Positions 8,152 to 15,201 of a stretch of 18,762 bases of DNA are shown here, in pieces. The notes under the pieces were generated by a model, which was not told the DNA's origin, did no database searches, and saw only the letters and a list, made by a program, of their open reading frames with translations. Position numbers and translations under genes: made by a program. Source of the stretch: Candidatus Zhuqueibacterota bacterium (GTDB lineage Bacteria > Zhuqueibacterota > Zhuqueibacteria > Oceanimicrobiales > Oceanimicrobiaceae); assembly GCA_011775825.1 (NCBI GenBank), contig JAABYK010000671.1:1-18762 (forward strand). The letters run 5' to 3'. How positions within the stretch are numbered: position 1 is the first letter of the stretch; every line of letters starts with the position of its first letter.

Positions 8152-8763
8152 ATGACAGAATCAGCAAAACTTAACCAGCCCAGACGCTCAGGCCTGCTTT
8201 GGGGGAGTATCTTAATTCTCCTGGGAGTCCTTTTTCTCCTGGACGAATTCAATGTGTTGGATGCGGGTGATATCTTCAGCACGTTCTGGCCGGTCATTTT
8301 GATTGTCATCGGCATTTTACTCATCCGGAACCGAAATCGGGAGACACAGAAAGATGCCCAGCAAGGGAATAAGGAAGCCGTTGAAGCGTTGACTGAGGAC
8401 ACACTCCGGACCAGCAAAATATTTGGCGATCTGGATCTCCGGGTCGCATCCAAAAATTTCGAGAGGGGCAGCGCGTCTACCGTCATTGGAGATCTGGATG
8501 TGGATTTTTCCGATATCAAAGTCGGTGCGGGAGAAAAAGTGTTCACACTCAATGGCGTCATTGGCGATATCAACGTGACCGCCCCCAAGCACATTGCGTT
8601 TGCCGTGCGAGCAAACACGATACTTGGTGATTTGAAGCTTCTGGGCGAGAAACACGACGGCGTTTTTGTGAACAAGACCTACCAATCCGAAAAGTATGAA
8701 ACCGAAAAAAGCAAGCTCTACATTTCTATCTCACAGATCATCGGGGACATTCAAGTGAGCTGA
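8152..8763 (+). CDS. LiaF-like envelope protein (DUF5668 plus LiaF C-terminal domain)
   Basis: This 203-residue protein begins with a short Arg-rich tail and two adjoining membrane helices (GLLWGSILILLGVLFLLDEF and TFWPVILIVIGILLI), the DUF5668/LiaI-LiaF-like transmembrane pattern. After a charged linker comes a beta-rich domain with repeated turns of the form IFGDLDLRV, VIGDLDVDF, VIGDINVTA, ILGDLKLLG and IIGDIQVS, as in the cell-wall-active antibiotic response (LiaF) domain. In Firmicutes LiaF restrains the LiaS kinase; in other phyla the family is uncharacterised. I chose ATG 8152 over the TTG 12 nt upstream; neither has a strong Shine-Dalgarno. The thioredoxin-like selenoprotein gene starts 4 nt after its stop, so the two are almost certainly co-translated. 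Confidence 0.88.
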   Translation: MTESAKLNQPRRSGLLWGSILILLGVLFLLDEFNVLDAGDIFSTFWPVILIVIGILLIRNRNRETQKDAQQGNKEAVEALTEDTLRTSKIFGDLDLRVASKNFERGSASTVIGDLDVDFSDIKVGAGEKVFTLNGVIGDINVTAPKHIAFAVRANTILGDLKLLGEKHDGVFVNKTYQSEKYETEKSKLYISISQIIGDIQVS

Positions 8764-8767
8764 AATC

Positions 8768-9286
8768 ATGAGCTTAATAAATTTGTACAAACCTATTCGC
8801 AAGATTTCCTACCTTTTAACTTCTGCCTTGATCGTTGCTCTTCTTGTCTATTTCCTTCTGGTGAAGAACTTCAGCCTCGTAGGGTTATTTCTCGTAATCG
8901 GGACCTCTCTTTTGTTCTTCTTTCTGTGGTTAAAACTACATCCCGGTCCTTCTGAGGTCACGGATGCTACTCAAGTCATTCAAGCCATCGGAAACGGACG
9001 TCCGACTTTTCTCAACATCTACTCGAATTACTGAGTCGGTTGCGTTGAAAGCAATCCCATCGTGAAATGGGTACGCAAAAAAGTTGGCGACCGGGTGAAC
9101 TTCTTCCGAGTCGACATTAGCACTAAAGCGGGGAAAGACTTGATGGCGAAGTATGATATTCCTCTCAATTCTGCCTACCTTATTTTCGATTCAAACGGCA
9201 ACGAGGTGTGGCGAAGTTTTGCCATTCCCTTGAATGGGAAAAAGGCCCTCCGAATACTAAATCGTGTCCTAACCGTAACTGGATAA
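8768..9286 (+). CDS. Membrane-anchored thioredoxin-like selenoprotein (in-frame TGA read as Sec)
   Basis: Read through the TGA at 9032-9034, the frame encodes 172 residues. Two membrane helices (about 14-32 and 36-55) are followed by a thioredoxin-like domain: PTFLNIYSNY, then U89-V90-G91-C92, then VESNPIVKWVRKKVGD, NFFRVDIS and AYLIFDSNGNEVWR. The TGA falls exactly on the first cysteine of CxxC, the frame stays open for 83 codons afterwards, and a SECIS-like hairpin follows. Neighbouring genes end in TGA, so TGA is not generally reassigned. The usual cis-proline before the LIFD strand is Ser135 by my alignment, an oddity. The ATG lies 4 nt after the LiaF-like gene. The redox domain probably attaches to the membrane through the helices; on which side is not clear. 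The alternative is a Cys-to-stop nonsense mutation, or a sequencing error. Requires selenocysteine machinery elsewhere in the genome. Confidence 0.8.
9032..9078 (+). promoter_or_regulatory. Sec codon and candidate bacterial SECIS element
   Basis: Downstream of the TGA (9032-9034), TTGCGT (9040-9045) pairs perfectly with ACGCAA (9073-9078), and CCCAT (9056-9060) with ATGGG (9067-9071), enclosing the loop CGTGAA (9061-9066). The loop starts 26 nt after the TGA and has G in its second position, within the known limits for bacterial SECIS hairpins (loop about 16-37 nt from UGA, G in the first two loop bases). A competing hairpin, GGTTGC (9038-9043) with GCAATC (9051-9056), lies closer to the TGA. 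Confidence 0.6.
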
Positions 9287-9450
9287 TTCATATCATTCCG
9301 GCAGTCTTCTTTAGCTCATGCCTGCAAAGGCGGGATGGAACTCTCTCTGATTTCAGGCTGGTTGCGTCCTAATAAGCTGATGAGGTCTCGAAATTTATGA
9401 AAGGGTTTTCGGGTTATTTTAAAGTGGACCCGTGAACCGGAATCAAAAGT

Positions 9451-9477
9451 TTGAAGCCTGTGTGAACCTGGAATAAT
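9451..9477 (+). promoter_or_regulatory. Possible promoter upstream of mlaEFD
   Basis: TTGAAG (9451-9456) and AATAAT (9472-9477) are 15 nt apart; alternatively TAATTT lies 17 nt after TTGAAG. Either would start transcription about 40 nt before the mlaE ATG. Matches are partial and sigma specificity in this lineage is unknown. Confidence 0.25.
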
Positions 9478-9526
9478 TTGGTAAAGTCACGCGTCTATCT
9501 CTCGTGTACAAACGTTTGAAATTAGG

Positions 9527-10282
9527 ATGCAAAATCTCAAGTTTATTTTGATCGAGATTCAAGATTTCTTCTTGATGAGCTATGCGGCTTTGGCCGGCGT
9601 TCCGTCCGCCTACCGCTACCGCCGCGAGACCCTGGATCAGATGAACTATATTGGTATGGGTGCCCTGCTTTTGGTTCTGGTGGCATCCCTTTCCGTGGGT
9701 TTGGTCTTGGCATTAGAATGGGGGACGCGCCTGGAAAGATTCGGCGCCAAAAACCTCATGGGGCGCATCGTCAGTCTTTCGGTTATTCGCGAGATCGGCC
9801 CGATCGTCACCGGGCTTATGGTGGCAGGACGGACGGGTTCCAAAGTGGCCGCAGAACTTGGCACAATGAAGGTGACCGAACAGATCGATGCCCTTAAGGC
9901 CTTTGGAACGGATCCCATCAAAAAGTTGGTTGTGCCGAGACAGGTCGCTACGGTGTTCATGATTGTCCCTCTGGCGATCATGGCCGATTTCATCGCAGTC
10001 ATCGGTGGTTACTTCATGGCCACCTTGTTTCTGCACACAGATTCAACCATCTTTTGGATTTCGGCCCTTAATAACCTGGAAATGAAGGATTTGATTATTG
10101 GACTCGTGAAACCGTTGATTTTTGGTTACATCATTGCCACGGTGAGTTGCTACTTTGGCATACACACCAGAGGAGGCGCAGAAGGCGTTGGACGTTCGGC
10201 CACCCGCGCTGTCATGTACTCTTCTCTGTCGGTGTTGGTCTGCGATTTTTTGGTCTCGAAGTTTATCATAGCCATATTGTGA
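9527..10282 (+). CDS. mlaE: MlaE-family phospholipid ABC transporter permease
   Basis: This 251-residue inner-membrane permease (YrbE/MlaE, DUF140) belongs to the Mla/TGD-type lipid transporters. The central signature is very clear: SVIREIGPIVTGLMVAGRTG followed by SKVAAELGTMKVTEQIDALK, then FGTDPIKKLVVPR. These correspond to the conserved loop that contacts the ATPase. About five membrane helices are visible, the last near the C-terminus (SLSVLVCDFLVSKFIIAIL). The ATG at 9527 gives a family-typical N-terminus; an AGG lies only 1 nt upstream, so the ribosome-binding site is weak. Its stop overlaps the mlaF ATG by 1 nt (TGATG). MlaEFD complexes move phospholipid between inner and outer membranes; direction here is not deducible. 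Confidence 0.96.
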   Translation: MQNLKFILIEIQDFFLMSYAALAGVPSAYRYRRETLDQMNYIGMGALLLVLVASLSVGLVLALEWGTRLERFGAKNLMGRIVSLSVIREIGPIVTGLMVAGRTGSKVAAELGTMKVTEQIDALKAFGTDPIKKLVVPRQVATVFMIVPLAIMADFIAVIGGYFMATLFLHTDSTIFWISALNNLEMKDLIIGLVKPLIFGYIIATVSCYFGIHTRGGAEGVGRSATRAVMYSSLSVLVCDFLVSKFIIAIL

Positions 10283-11004
10283 TGAAAATTATCGAACTGG
10301 AAAACGTCTCTTACTCTTATAAAGAAAATGTGGTTTTGAGAAATCTGAATTTGGCTGTGAACAAGCGCGAGAATTTGGTGATATTGGGTGGCAGCGGTGC
10401 TGGCAAAAGCACCATCCTGAAACTCATTCTTGGCTTGTTAACACCGGACACGGGTTGCATCAAAGTCCTGGATCATGACATCACGAATTTGAAGGAAAAA
10501 CAGATTCAGCCCATTCGGCATCGCATGGGAATGGTGTTTCAGGGTGGCGCTCTTTTTGATTCCATGCATGTTTGGGAAAACGTCGGTTATTGCATGCTTG
10601 AAAATCATGACGCCCCCATGGAGAAAGTCCATGAAAATGTGCGGGAAAAACTGGCATTTGTGGATCTTGAGCACGCTTTTGATTATCTGCCCGCAGAACT
10701 GAGCGGCGGGATGCGCAAACGCGTCGCCATTGCCCGGGCCATTGTCTGCGATCCCGAAATTGTGCTTTTTGATGAACCTACCTCTGGTCTGGATCCTATT
10801 GCGACAAAATCTATCAATCAACTCATCACCAGGCTGCGGGACGAAAAATGGGTAAGCTCCGTGGTCGTGACGCATATTTTGAAGGACGCGTTTGCCGTTG
10901 CAAATCGCGTGGCCATGTTGAAGAATGGCGAAATCGTCTTCGAAGGTGGCGTGGAGGATTTGCAGCGCTCAAAGGATCCGTATATAAGAGAATTTGTCCA
11001 ATAG
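10282..11004 (+). CDS. mlaF: MlaF-family phospholipid ABC transporter ATPase
   Basis: This 240-residue ABC ATPase has all motifs in order: Walker A GGSGAGKST (36-44, Lys42), Q-loop in MVFQGGALFDSMHVWENVGY, signature LSGGMRKRVAIARAI (from Leu140), Walker B IVLFDEPTSGLDP with Asp164 and catalytic Glu165, and switch His198 (VVTHI). The GGALFDS... ENVGY region after the Q-loop is typical of MlaF rather than importers. The true start is the ATG at 10282, overlapping the mlaE stop by one base; the open frame extends further upstream only inside mlaE in another frame. It energises the MlaE permease. mlaD follows after 12 nt. Confidence 0.96.
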   Translation: MKIIELENVSYSYKENVVLRNLNLAVNKRENLVILGGSGAGKSTILKLILGLLTPDTGCIKVLDHDITNLKEKQIQPIRHRMGMVFQGGALFDSMHVWENVGYCMLENHDAPMEKVHENVREKLAFVDLEHAFDYLPAELSGGMRKRVAIARAIVCDPEIVLFDEPTSGLDPIATKSINQLITRLRDEKWVSSVVVTHILKDAFAVANRVAMLKNGEIVFEGGVEDLQRSKDPYIREFVQ

Positions 11005-11016
11005 AAGGCTAAAGGC

Positions 11017-11976
11017 ATGTCAACAGCTAAAGTAAAGTGGTCGGACTTGAAAGTCGGGCTCCTGTCCCTGCTCGCATTGCTGGTCCTGGTTACCATCGTA
11101 CTCAAGGTGGGCACGAATGAAAAACTGTTTGCCTCGAAATATCAACTTTCGTTCTTTGTGCCGAACGTGCTGAATTTAAGCGAAGGTGCGCTGGTATCTC
11201 TCTCGGGCATTAAGGTAGGCACAGTGAAAGGACTCGAGCTTTCTCAATTTGAAGGGGAAAACGGAGTGATCGTGCATCTCGAAATCGATAAAGCCTACAA
11301 GAAAAAGATAACCGGAAGCTCGCGAGCTCACATCTTGACTTTGGGAATTTTAGGAGACAAATACGTCGATATCACTCAAGGCGATCCTGAGGAAGAACCT
11401 CTGAAAGACGGTGACTTTCTGGTTGGCGTCATGCCACTCGATTTAGGTGATCTCTCAGATCAAGCAGCAATGACCTTGGAGCATTTGAATGATATCCTCA
11501 TAACCGGAAAATCCATCACGCAAAAAATCGACGCAGGTGAGGGCTTTTTGGGAATGCTCCTAAACGATCCAAAATTTCGAACCCACATGGCTCAGACAAT
11601 GCGATCCACCTCGGATTTGCTGGCAGCACTGAAATCCGGCGAAGGCAGTTTCGGTTTGTTTCTGAGTGATTCTTCCGTCTACAATAACCTGTCGTCGATG
11701 ACTCGCAATTTAGACGGCGTGTCGGAGACACTGCTTGCGGCAGAAGGCTCCTTAGGGAAACTGATTGCCGACCCCGCCTTGTACGCGAATTTGGAGTCCT
11801 TTTCCGCGCGCGCGGATTCCCTCGTTCATAAACTTTCGAACAAAGGCACCACGGGCCGATTTTTTAGCGATGAGCAGATCTACAAAGAAATTTCCCAACT
11901 TCTAACCGACATGCAGTCACTGATGCAAGACGTAAAAACCCATCCCAGGAAATATCTGAATTTGAAAGTGTTTTAA
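11017..11976 (+). CDS. mlaD: MlaD/MCE-domain lipid-binding protein
   Basis: This 319-residue protein is anchored by one N-terminal membrane helix (about residues 13-30). An MCE domain follows at about 40-120 (YQLSFFVPNVLNLSEGALVS, LSGIKVGTVKGLEL, HILTLGILGDKYVDIT). In MlaD this domain forms a hexameric ring on the MlaFE complex that binds phospholipid in the periplasm. The C-terminal half carries four degenerate repeats of the form GxG-lG-ll-D-xlY-nL: GEGFLGMLLNDPKF, GEGSFGLFLSDSSVYNNL, AEGSLGKLIADPALYANL and NKGTTGRFFSDEQIYKEI. These are predicted helical and common in MCE proteins outside Enterobacteria. Expressed with mlaE and mlaF. No MlaC, MlaB or MlaA homologue is present in the window, so the periplasmic and outer-membrane partners are elsewhere or absent. 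Confidence 0.94.
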   Translation: MSTAKVKWSDLKVGLLSLLALLVLVTIVLKVGTNEKLFASKYQLSFFVPNVLNLSEGALVSLSGIKVGTVKGLELSQFEGENGVIVHLEIDKAYKKKITGSSRAHILTLGILGDKYVDITQGDPEEEPLKDGDFLVGVMPLDLGDLSDQAAMTLEHLNDILITGKSITQKIDAGEGFLGMLLNDPKFRTHMAQTMRSTSDLLAALKSGEGSFGLFLSDSSVYNNLSSMTRNLDGVSETLLAAEGSLGKLIADPALYANLESFSARADSLVHKLSNKGTTGRFFSDEQIYKEISQLLTDMQSLMQDVKTHPRKYLNLKVF

Positions 11977-12075
11977 TTTTTGGAAATGACATCTGTTCAT
12001 GCCGGGGACGACGAGACCGAAGTCTTGCTTTGGGATGCCAGCAACTGCTAAAAGCAGAACATTTGAATTGTAGAA

Positions 12076-12108
12076 ATCGTCGTGAACATAGAATGAACGA
12101 ACGACGAT
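12076..12108. repeat. Inverted repeat between convergent mlaD and Nudix genes
   Basis: ATCGTCGT (12076-12083) and ACGACGAT (12101-12108) are perfect 8-nt complements around a 17-nt loop. It lies between two converging genes, where a bidirectional terminator would be expected, but only short T-stretches follow on either strand. The gap 11977-12157 shows nothing else clear. Confidence 0.35.
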
Positions 12109-12157
12109 TGAAAGTTATGCTATGGTGCGTAAAAAGAACGGCAGAAGAAGTTTCCCG

Positions 12158-12691
12158 TCAATATTTTGTATAGCCACCCAAAATCGCTTCTCCGTTAGTC
12201 TGGGACGTTGAGTCAAAAAATTTCTCCAGTGTGAACTTGATCGCCGTAAAGGCGATTTGGTCCCACGGAATTTGATTTTTGGTGAAGAGCCGGACATCTG
12301 AACTTTCCAGTCCCGTAGAGAAATTGAGGTTCCTGAGGTCGGCGAGAAACATAAGATAAACCTGTCCGACGTGCGGGAGACTGTAGACCGAGAAAAGCCG
12401 TACGATGTCCACGTCTGCATTTGCCTCTTCCAACGTCTCGCGCAAAGCGCCGTCTTCCACATTCTCGCCGTTTTCCAGAAAGCCTGCCGGAAGCGTCCAT
12501 TTATCTTTGCGGGGTTCGATGGCGCGTTTGCACAGCAACACCCGGTCCCCCCAGCGTGGAAGGCAGCCCACAATCATATTCGGATTTTCATAGTGGATGG
12601 TATGACATTGATCGCAAAAGTACCGGGGAAGACTCTCTCCCGGCACTTCACCGAATTTGATTTTGCTGCCACAGTTGTTGCAGTAATTCAT
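12158..12691 (-). CDS. Zinc-ribbon Nudix hydrolase
   Basis: The product is 177 residues long. The N-terminus is a zinc ribbon with two CxxC pairs (YCNNCG and YFCDQCH). A Nudix domain follows with the box GFLENGENVEDGALRETLEE plus ANA. This fits G-x5-E-x7-RE-U-x-EE, with Asn in place of the usual Gly near its end, a substitution common in this subgroup. Zinc-ribbon Nudix proteins hydrolyse nucleoside diphosphate-linked substrates; the exact substrate (NADH, ADP-ribose or other) cannot be read here. I chose ATG 12691, whose product starts MNYCNNCG as usual for the group; a second in-frame ATG lies two codons upstream at 12697. No strong Shine-Dalgarno. It is separated from the metalloprotease operon by a strong terminator, so it is its own unit. 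Confidence 0.93.
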   Translation of the reverse strand: MNYCNNCGSKIKFGEVPGESLPRYFCDQCHTIHYENPNMIVGCLPRWGDRVLLCKRAIEPRKDKWTLPAGFLENGENVEDGALRETLEEANADVDIVRLFSVYSLPHVGQVYLMFLADLRNLNFSTGLESSDVRLFTKNQIPWDQIAFTAIKFTLEKFFDSTSQTNGEAILGGYTKY

Positions 12692-12697
12692 GATCAT

Positions 12698-13056
12698 GAT
12701 TCAAATAATATCGTTGCGCAGTACACCAAAACATTTCGTCTGTGCCGTTTGTCGGCTTTTAAAAGATACTATAATTATGGGAGGGGATCAAGGCTTTTGA
12801 GGGTTATGCGACTTTGGGTTGGAACTTTCAACCAACAAAAAAAGGCCGCTGCACAATGACAGCGGCCTTTTGTCAGCTCAGTTTTGACTTAAGATTTCTC
12901 AAACTCATTCACACGTGAAAAAGAGAAAAGGCTCTCGCCCCAGGCGTCAGCGTCGTTTATTTGCGGCTCTTCCTCAAGGTCGGTCTAAATTGTCTTATGT
13001 GCCATTTATCCGTTACACGAGACATTGAATAAGCGGGACGGCCAAAGATAAAACGC
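12698..13056. other. Intergenic region with a terminator only
   Basis: No supportable gene occurs here. The region contains the strong terminator hairpin at 12840-12871. The Nudix promoter must lie to its left, where an AT-rich stretch around 12765-12778 is the only candidate. Between 12872 and 13056 (the 3' trailer of the metalloprotease operon) I see no structure worth naming. Confidence 0.6.
12840..12871 (-). terminator. Strong intrinsic terminator of the metalloprotease operon
   Basis: A perfect 12-bp stem pairs 12840-12851 with 12860-12871 (core GGCCGCTG / CAGCGGCC) around an 8-nt loop. On the minus strand the GC core is followed by seven T residues; on the plus strand by only four. It therefore terminates mainly minus-strand transcription coming from the metalloprotease gene, about 185 nt past its stop, and shields the Nudix gene. 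Confidence 0.85.
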
Positions 13057-15165
13057 TCACCTCAGCAGAGTTAGCTTCTTTGTTTGAGAAAAAACGGCAT
13101 CGCCATTGTCCCTGGAGGTGACGACCATCCGATAAATATAAAGCCCTGAAGGCACGTTCTGACCCCGATCATCTTTACCATCCCAACTTGCGGCATGAAA
13201 TCCCGCTGTAAGATTTCTTTCGGTGAGAGTTCGAATTTTCTCTCCCAGTACGTTATATATTTCTAAGGTTACGTGATTGGCTGCGGGCAGTTCGAACCGA
13301 ATCTCGGTTTGCGGATTGAACGGATTCGGAAAATTCTGGTGTAGAGCGAATGCAATAGGTATTGCCGTCGTGCGTTCTTCCTTTTCCTCTCCTACACCCG
13401 CTTTATGAATATTTGAAGAAGTCGTACTTGTCGTGTTTGAATAATCGGATTCGTTGTTTGCATCATCGACTGCGGTGACGCGATAGTATGTAGCGCTGAG
13501 GACATCGAGGTCAATGAAAGTTTCGTTATCCGTCCAGGTGGTGACAGTGACATTGGCAGCGGGGGAGGTTTCCCACGTGATGGGTGTGGTTTTCCAGTTC
13601 GGCGTGGTGCCGCGCCAGACCAGGTAATGGTCGAGGTCGGGTTCGGTGTTGGCGTCCCATTGCAGGATAGGATTGGCGCCGTCTTCGCTGGGATTGGCTA
13701 TAACGAGATTCTGCGGAGCCGCAGGTGGTAGTATGTCAAAATCAAAGGTGGCAGTCATGCTATTAGAGGAATTAGAAATATTAGTTATGGCAAATCCAGT
13801 AGGGTCTCCACTTCGGTTGTCTGTATTTGGAGTGGTGAAAGGCGTAAACGCGGTATTACCGGAAGTTCCGGGGAAAGGGTCTCCAGGATCTCCAACAGAC
13901 CATTGATCGGGGTCGTTTTGTTGGTTGTAGTTGGTCGTAAAGAAATTGTCAGCGGGGATTATAATGATATTGTCAACATCATTAAAACTGGGCAGGTCCT
14001 CAACAGCATTGAACACCAACAATCCTCCTAAAGGCGTAGTCCCTTCTTCCCACCAAGCTGGCATGAAACGATTGAATCCCGAATACTGTCTATTTTCAAT
14101 TACAAATTCTTCACCACTTGCCGGGTCAGTAAAACGATAGAAATCAAAATTTGCGTTATCAATCTGTGTTTCAACATAATCTATAGTCTCCTCCATATTA
14201 TTGCTGGTGACTTCGGTTGGGGTTGCCCATCCGACACTGATTTTTCTTGCTGCATCTAAATGTGACGGACATTCACCCTTACGATTCGGACCAATCCCTA
14301 AGCGGTGCATAATGCACCAATCCCCCATCGGGGCAATACTCAGATTCTGGTCATACCATCGGCCAAATAATCCATGCCCAATTACATGAAACGATTCGTG
14401 AGCGTGGGGTCCGACGTGCGTGAACGTATTAGACTGACTGGTCAAATCACCTTGCCATCGTTCCATGGTAGTATAGCCACCCCAAAGAATATTCCAATCA
14501 AATAAGTTTGTTGCCGAAGGCAGGCTATCTTCTCTAAGACGAAAAAAGGTGGCTCCACCGATATTGGGAGACCCATGCCATGCTACATTTCGGTAGCCGT
14601 CGCCCGCAACGATCACCGTAATTACATTGTATTTTGCATTCCAACTCGAATCATTGACTGCTCTTGATACGGCATCCTCTATCAAATCTCGTGTGTCAAA
14701 ATTTGAGGAATTATAAGTAGCAAAATTGGTCTCCATGTTAAGCCATATTGGCACACCATTGTTATCTGGATTGATCACGTCTCCGCTAATCTGAATGAGA
14801 CCGTGAGAATTCTCTTGATACCAGTCTTTTAAGCTGCCGTAAACCGCTTCGCCATCAGGGCTGGTTCTGAAAGGATCGATATCTATTGAATAGTAATCAT
14901 CTGAGAAGATCAAATTCTCAAAATCGGTCACGGTGTAATTATTTGAATGGTGCTGCCGATCGTTAAACTCCACTAAAAGCACTCCGATGCTGATGGTTAT
15001 AGGATAGCCGGGCATTGTCCCCTGTCCTGCGGAATATCCCACATCGACAAAGCAATTCGGATCCTGAAAATTGTAAGAATCACCCCAAACAGCCTTATAG
15101 CCAATCATGACAAAACCCAAGAAAAGAACCCCCATAAGAACGATTCTAAAAATTCTTCCCTTCAT
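13057..15165 (-). CDS. Secreted M6-type metalloprotease with Fn3 and FlgD-like C-terminal domains
   Basis: This 702-residue exported protein has a signal peptide (about 1-28) and a metalloprotease domain with the zinc motif HESFHVIGH (His256, Glu257, His260). Further on are APMGDWCIMH (Met-turn-like) and CPSHLDAARKISVGW, the M6-family landmark. In M6 peptidases the third ligand normally sits six residues after the second His (HExxHxxGxxD/H); here that place is Leu266, so His264 or Asp272 may substitute, or activity may be altered. A fibronectin-III-like domain follows (PAAPQNLVIA... ILQWDANTEPDLDHYLVWRG). The end is an FlgD-type Ig-like domain (NFPNPFNPQTEIRFELP ... SGLYIYRMV), thought in FCB bacteria to serve surface attachment or secretion. 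The start is firm: AGGAGGT lies 7 nt before ATG 15165. Last gene of the operon. Confidence 0.9.
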   Translation of the reverse strand: MKGRIFRIVLMGVLFLGFVMIGYKAVWGDSYNFQDPNCFVDVGYSAGQGTMPGYPITISIGVLLVEFNDRQHHSNNYTVTDFENLIFSDDYYSIDIDPFRTSPDGEAVYGSLKDWYQENSHGLIQISGDVINPDNNGVPIWLNMETNFATYNSSNFDTRDLIEDAVSRAVNDSSWNAKYNVITVIVAGDGYRNVAWHGSPNIGGATFFRLREDSLPSATNLFDWNILWGGYTTMERWQGDLTSQSNTFTHVGPHAHESFHVIGHGLFGRWYDQNLSIAPMGDWCIMHRLGIGPNRKGECPSHLDAARKISVGWATPTEVTSNNMEETIDYVETQIDNANFDFYRFTDPASGEEFVIENRQYSGFNRFMPAWWEEGTTPLGGLLVFNAVEDLPSFNDVDNIIIIPADNFFTTNYNQQNDPDQWSVGDPGDPFPGTSGNTAFTPFTTPNTDNRSGDPTGFAITNISNSSNSMTATFDFDILPPAAPQNLVIANPSEDGANPILQWDANTEPDLDHYLVWRGTTPNWKTTPITWETSPAANVTVTTWTDNETFIDLDVLSATYYRVTAVDDANNESDYSNTTSTTSSNIHKAGVGEEKEERTTAIPIAFALHQNFPNPFNPQTEIRFELPAANHVTLEIYNVLGEKIRTLTERNLTAGFHAASWDGKDDRGQNVPSGLYIYRMVVTSRDNGDAVFSQTKKLTLLR

Positions 15166-15201
15166 TTTACAACCTCCTTTTATTTCAAAAAAATGGCCTT
15201 T

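Noticed and set aside
8768..9034. An 88-residue membrane protein ending at the TGA, with a separate 74-residue gene starting at GTG 9062
   Set aside because: Both fragments are in the same frame and together form one thioredoxin-like domain with the TGA at the catalytic Cys position. The second fragment has no ribosome-binding site, and its GTG lies inside the candidate SECIS loop.
9290..9450. Possible further REP-like copy (CATTCCGGCAG ... GCCTGCAAAGGCGGGATGG)
   Set aside because: The complementarity is too decayed to define arms; only a vague resemblance remains.
12371..12859. 162-residue plus-strand open frame across the Nudix gene and terminator
   Set aside because: It is antisense to the zinc-ribbon and Nudix motifs and runs through a strong terminator hairpin.
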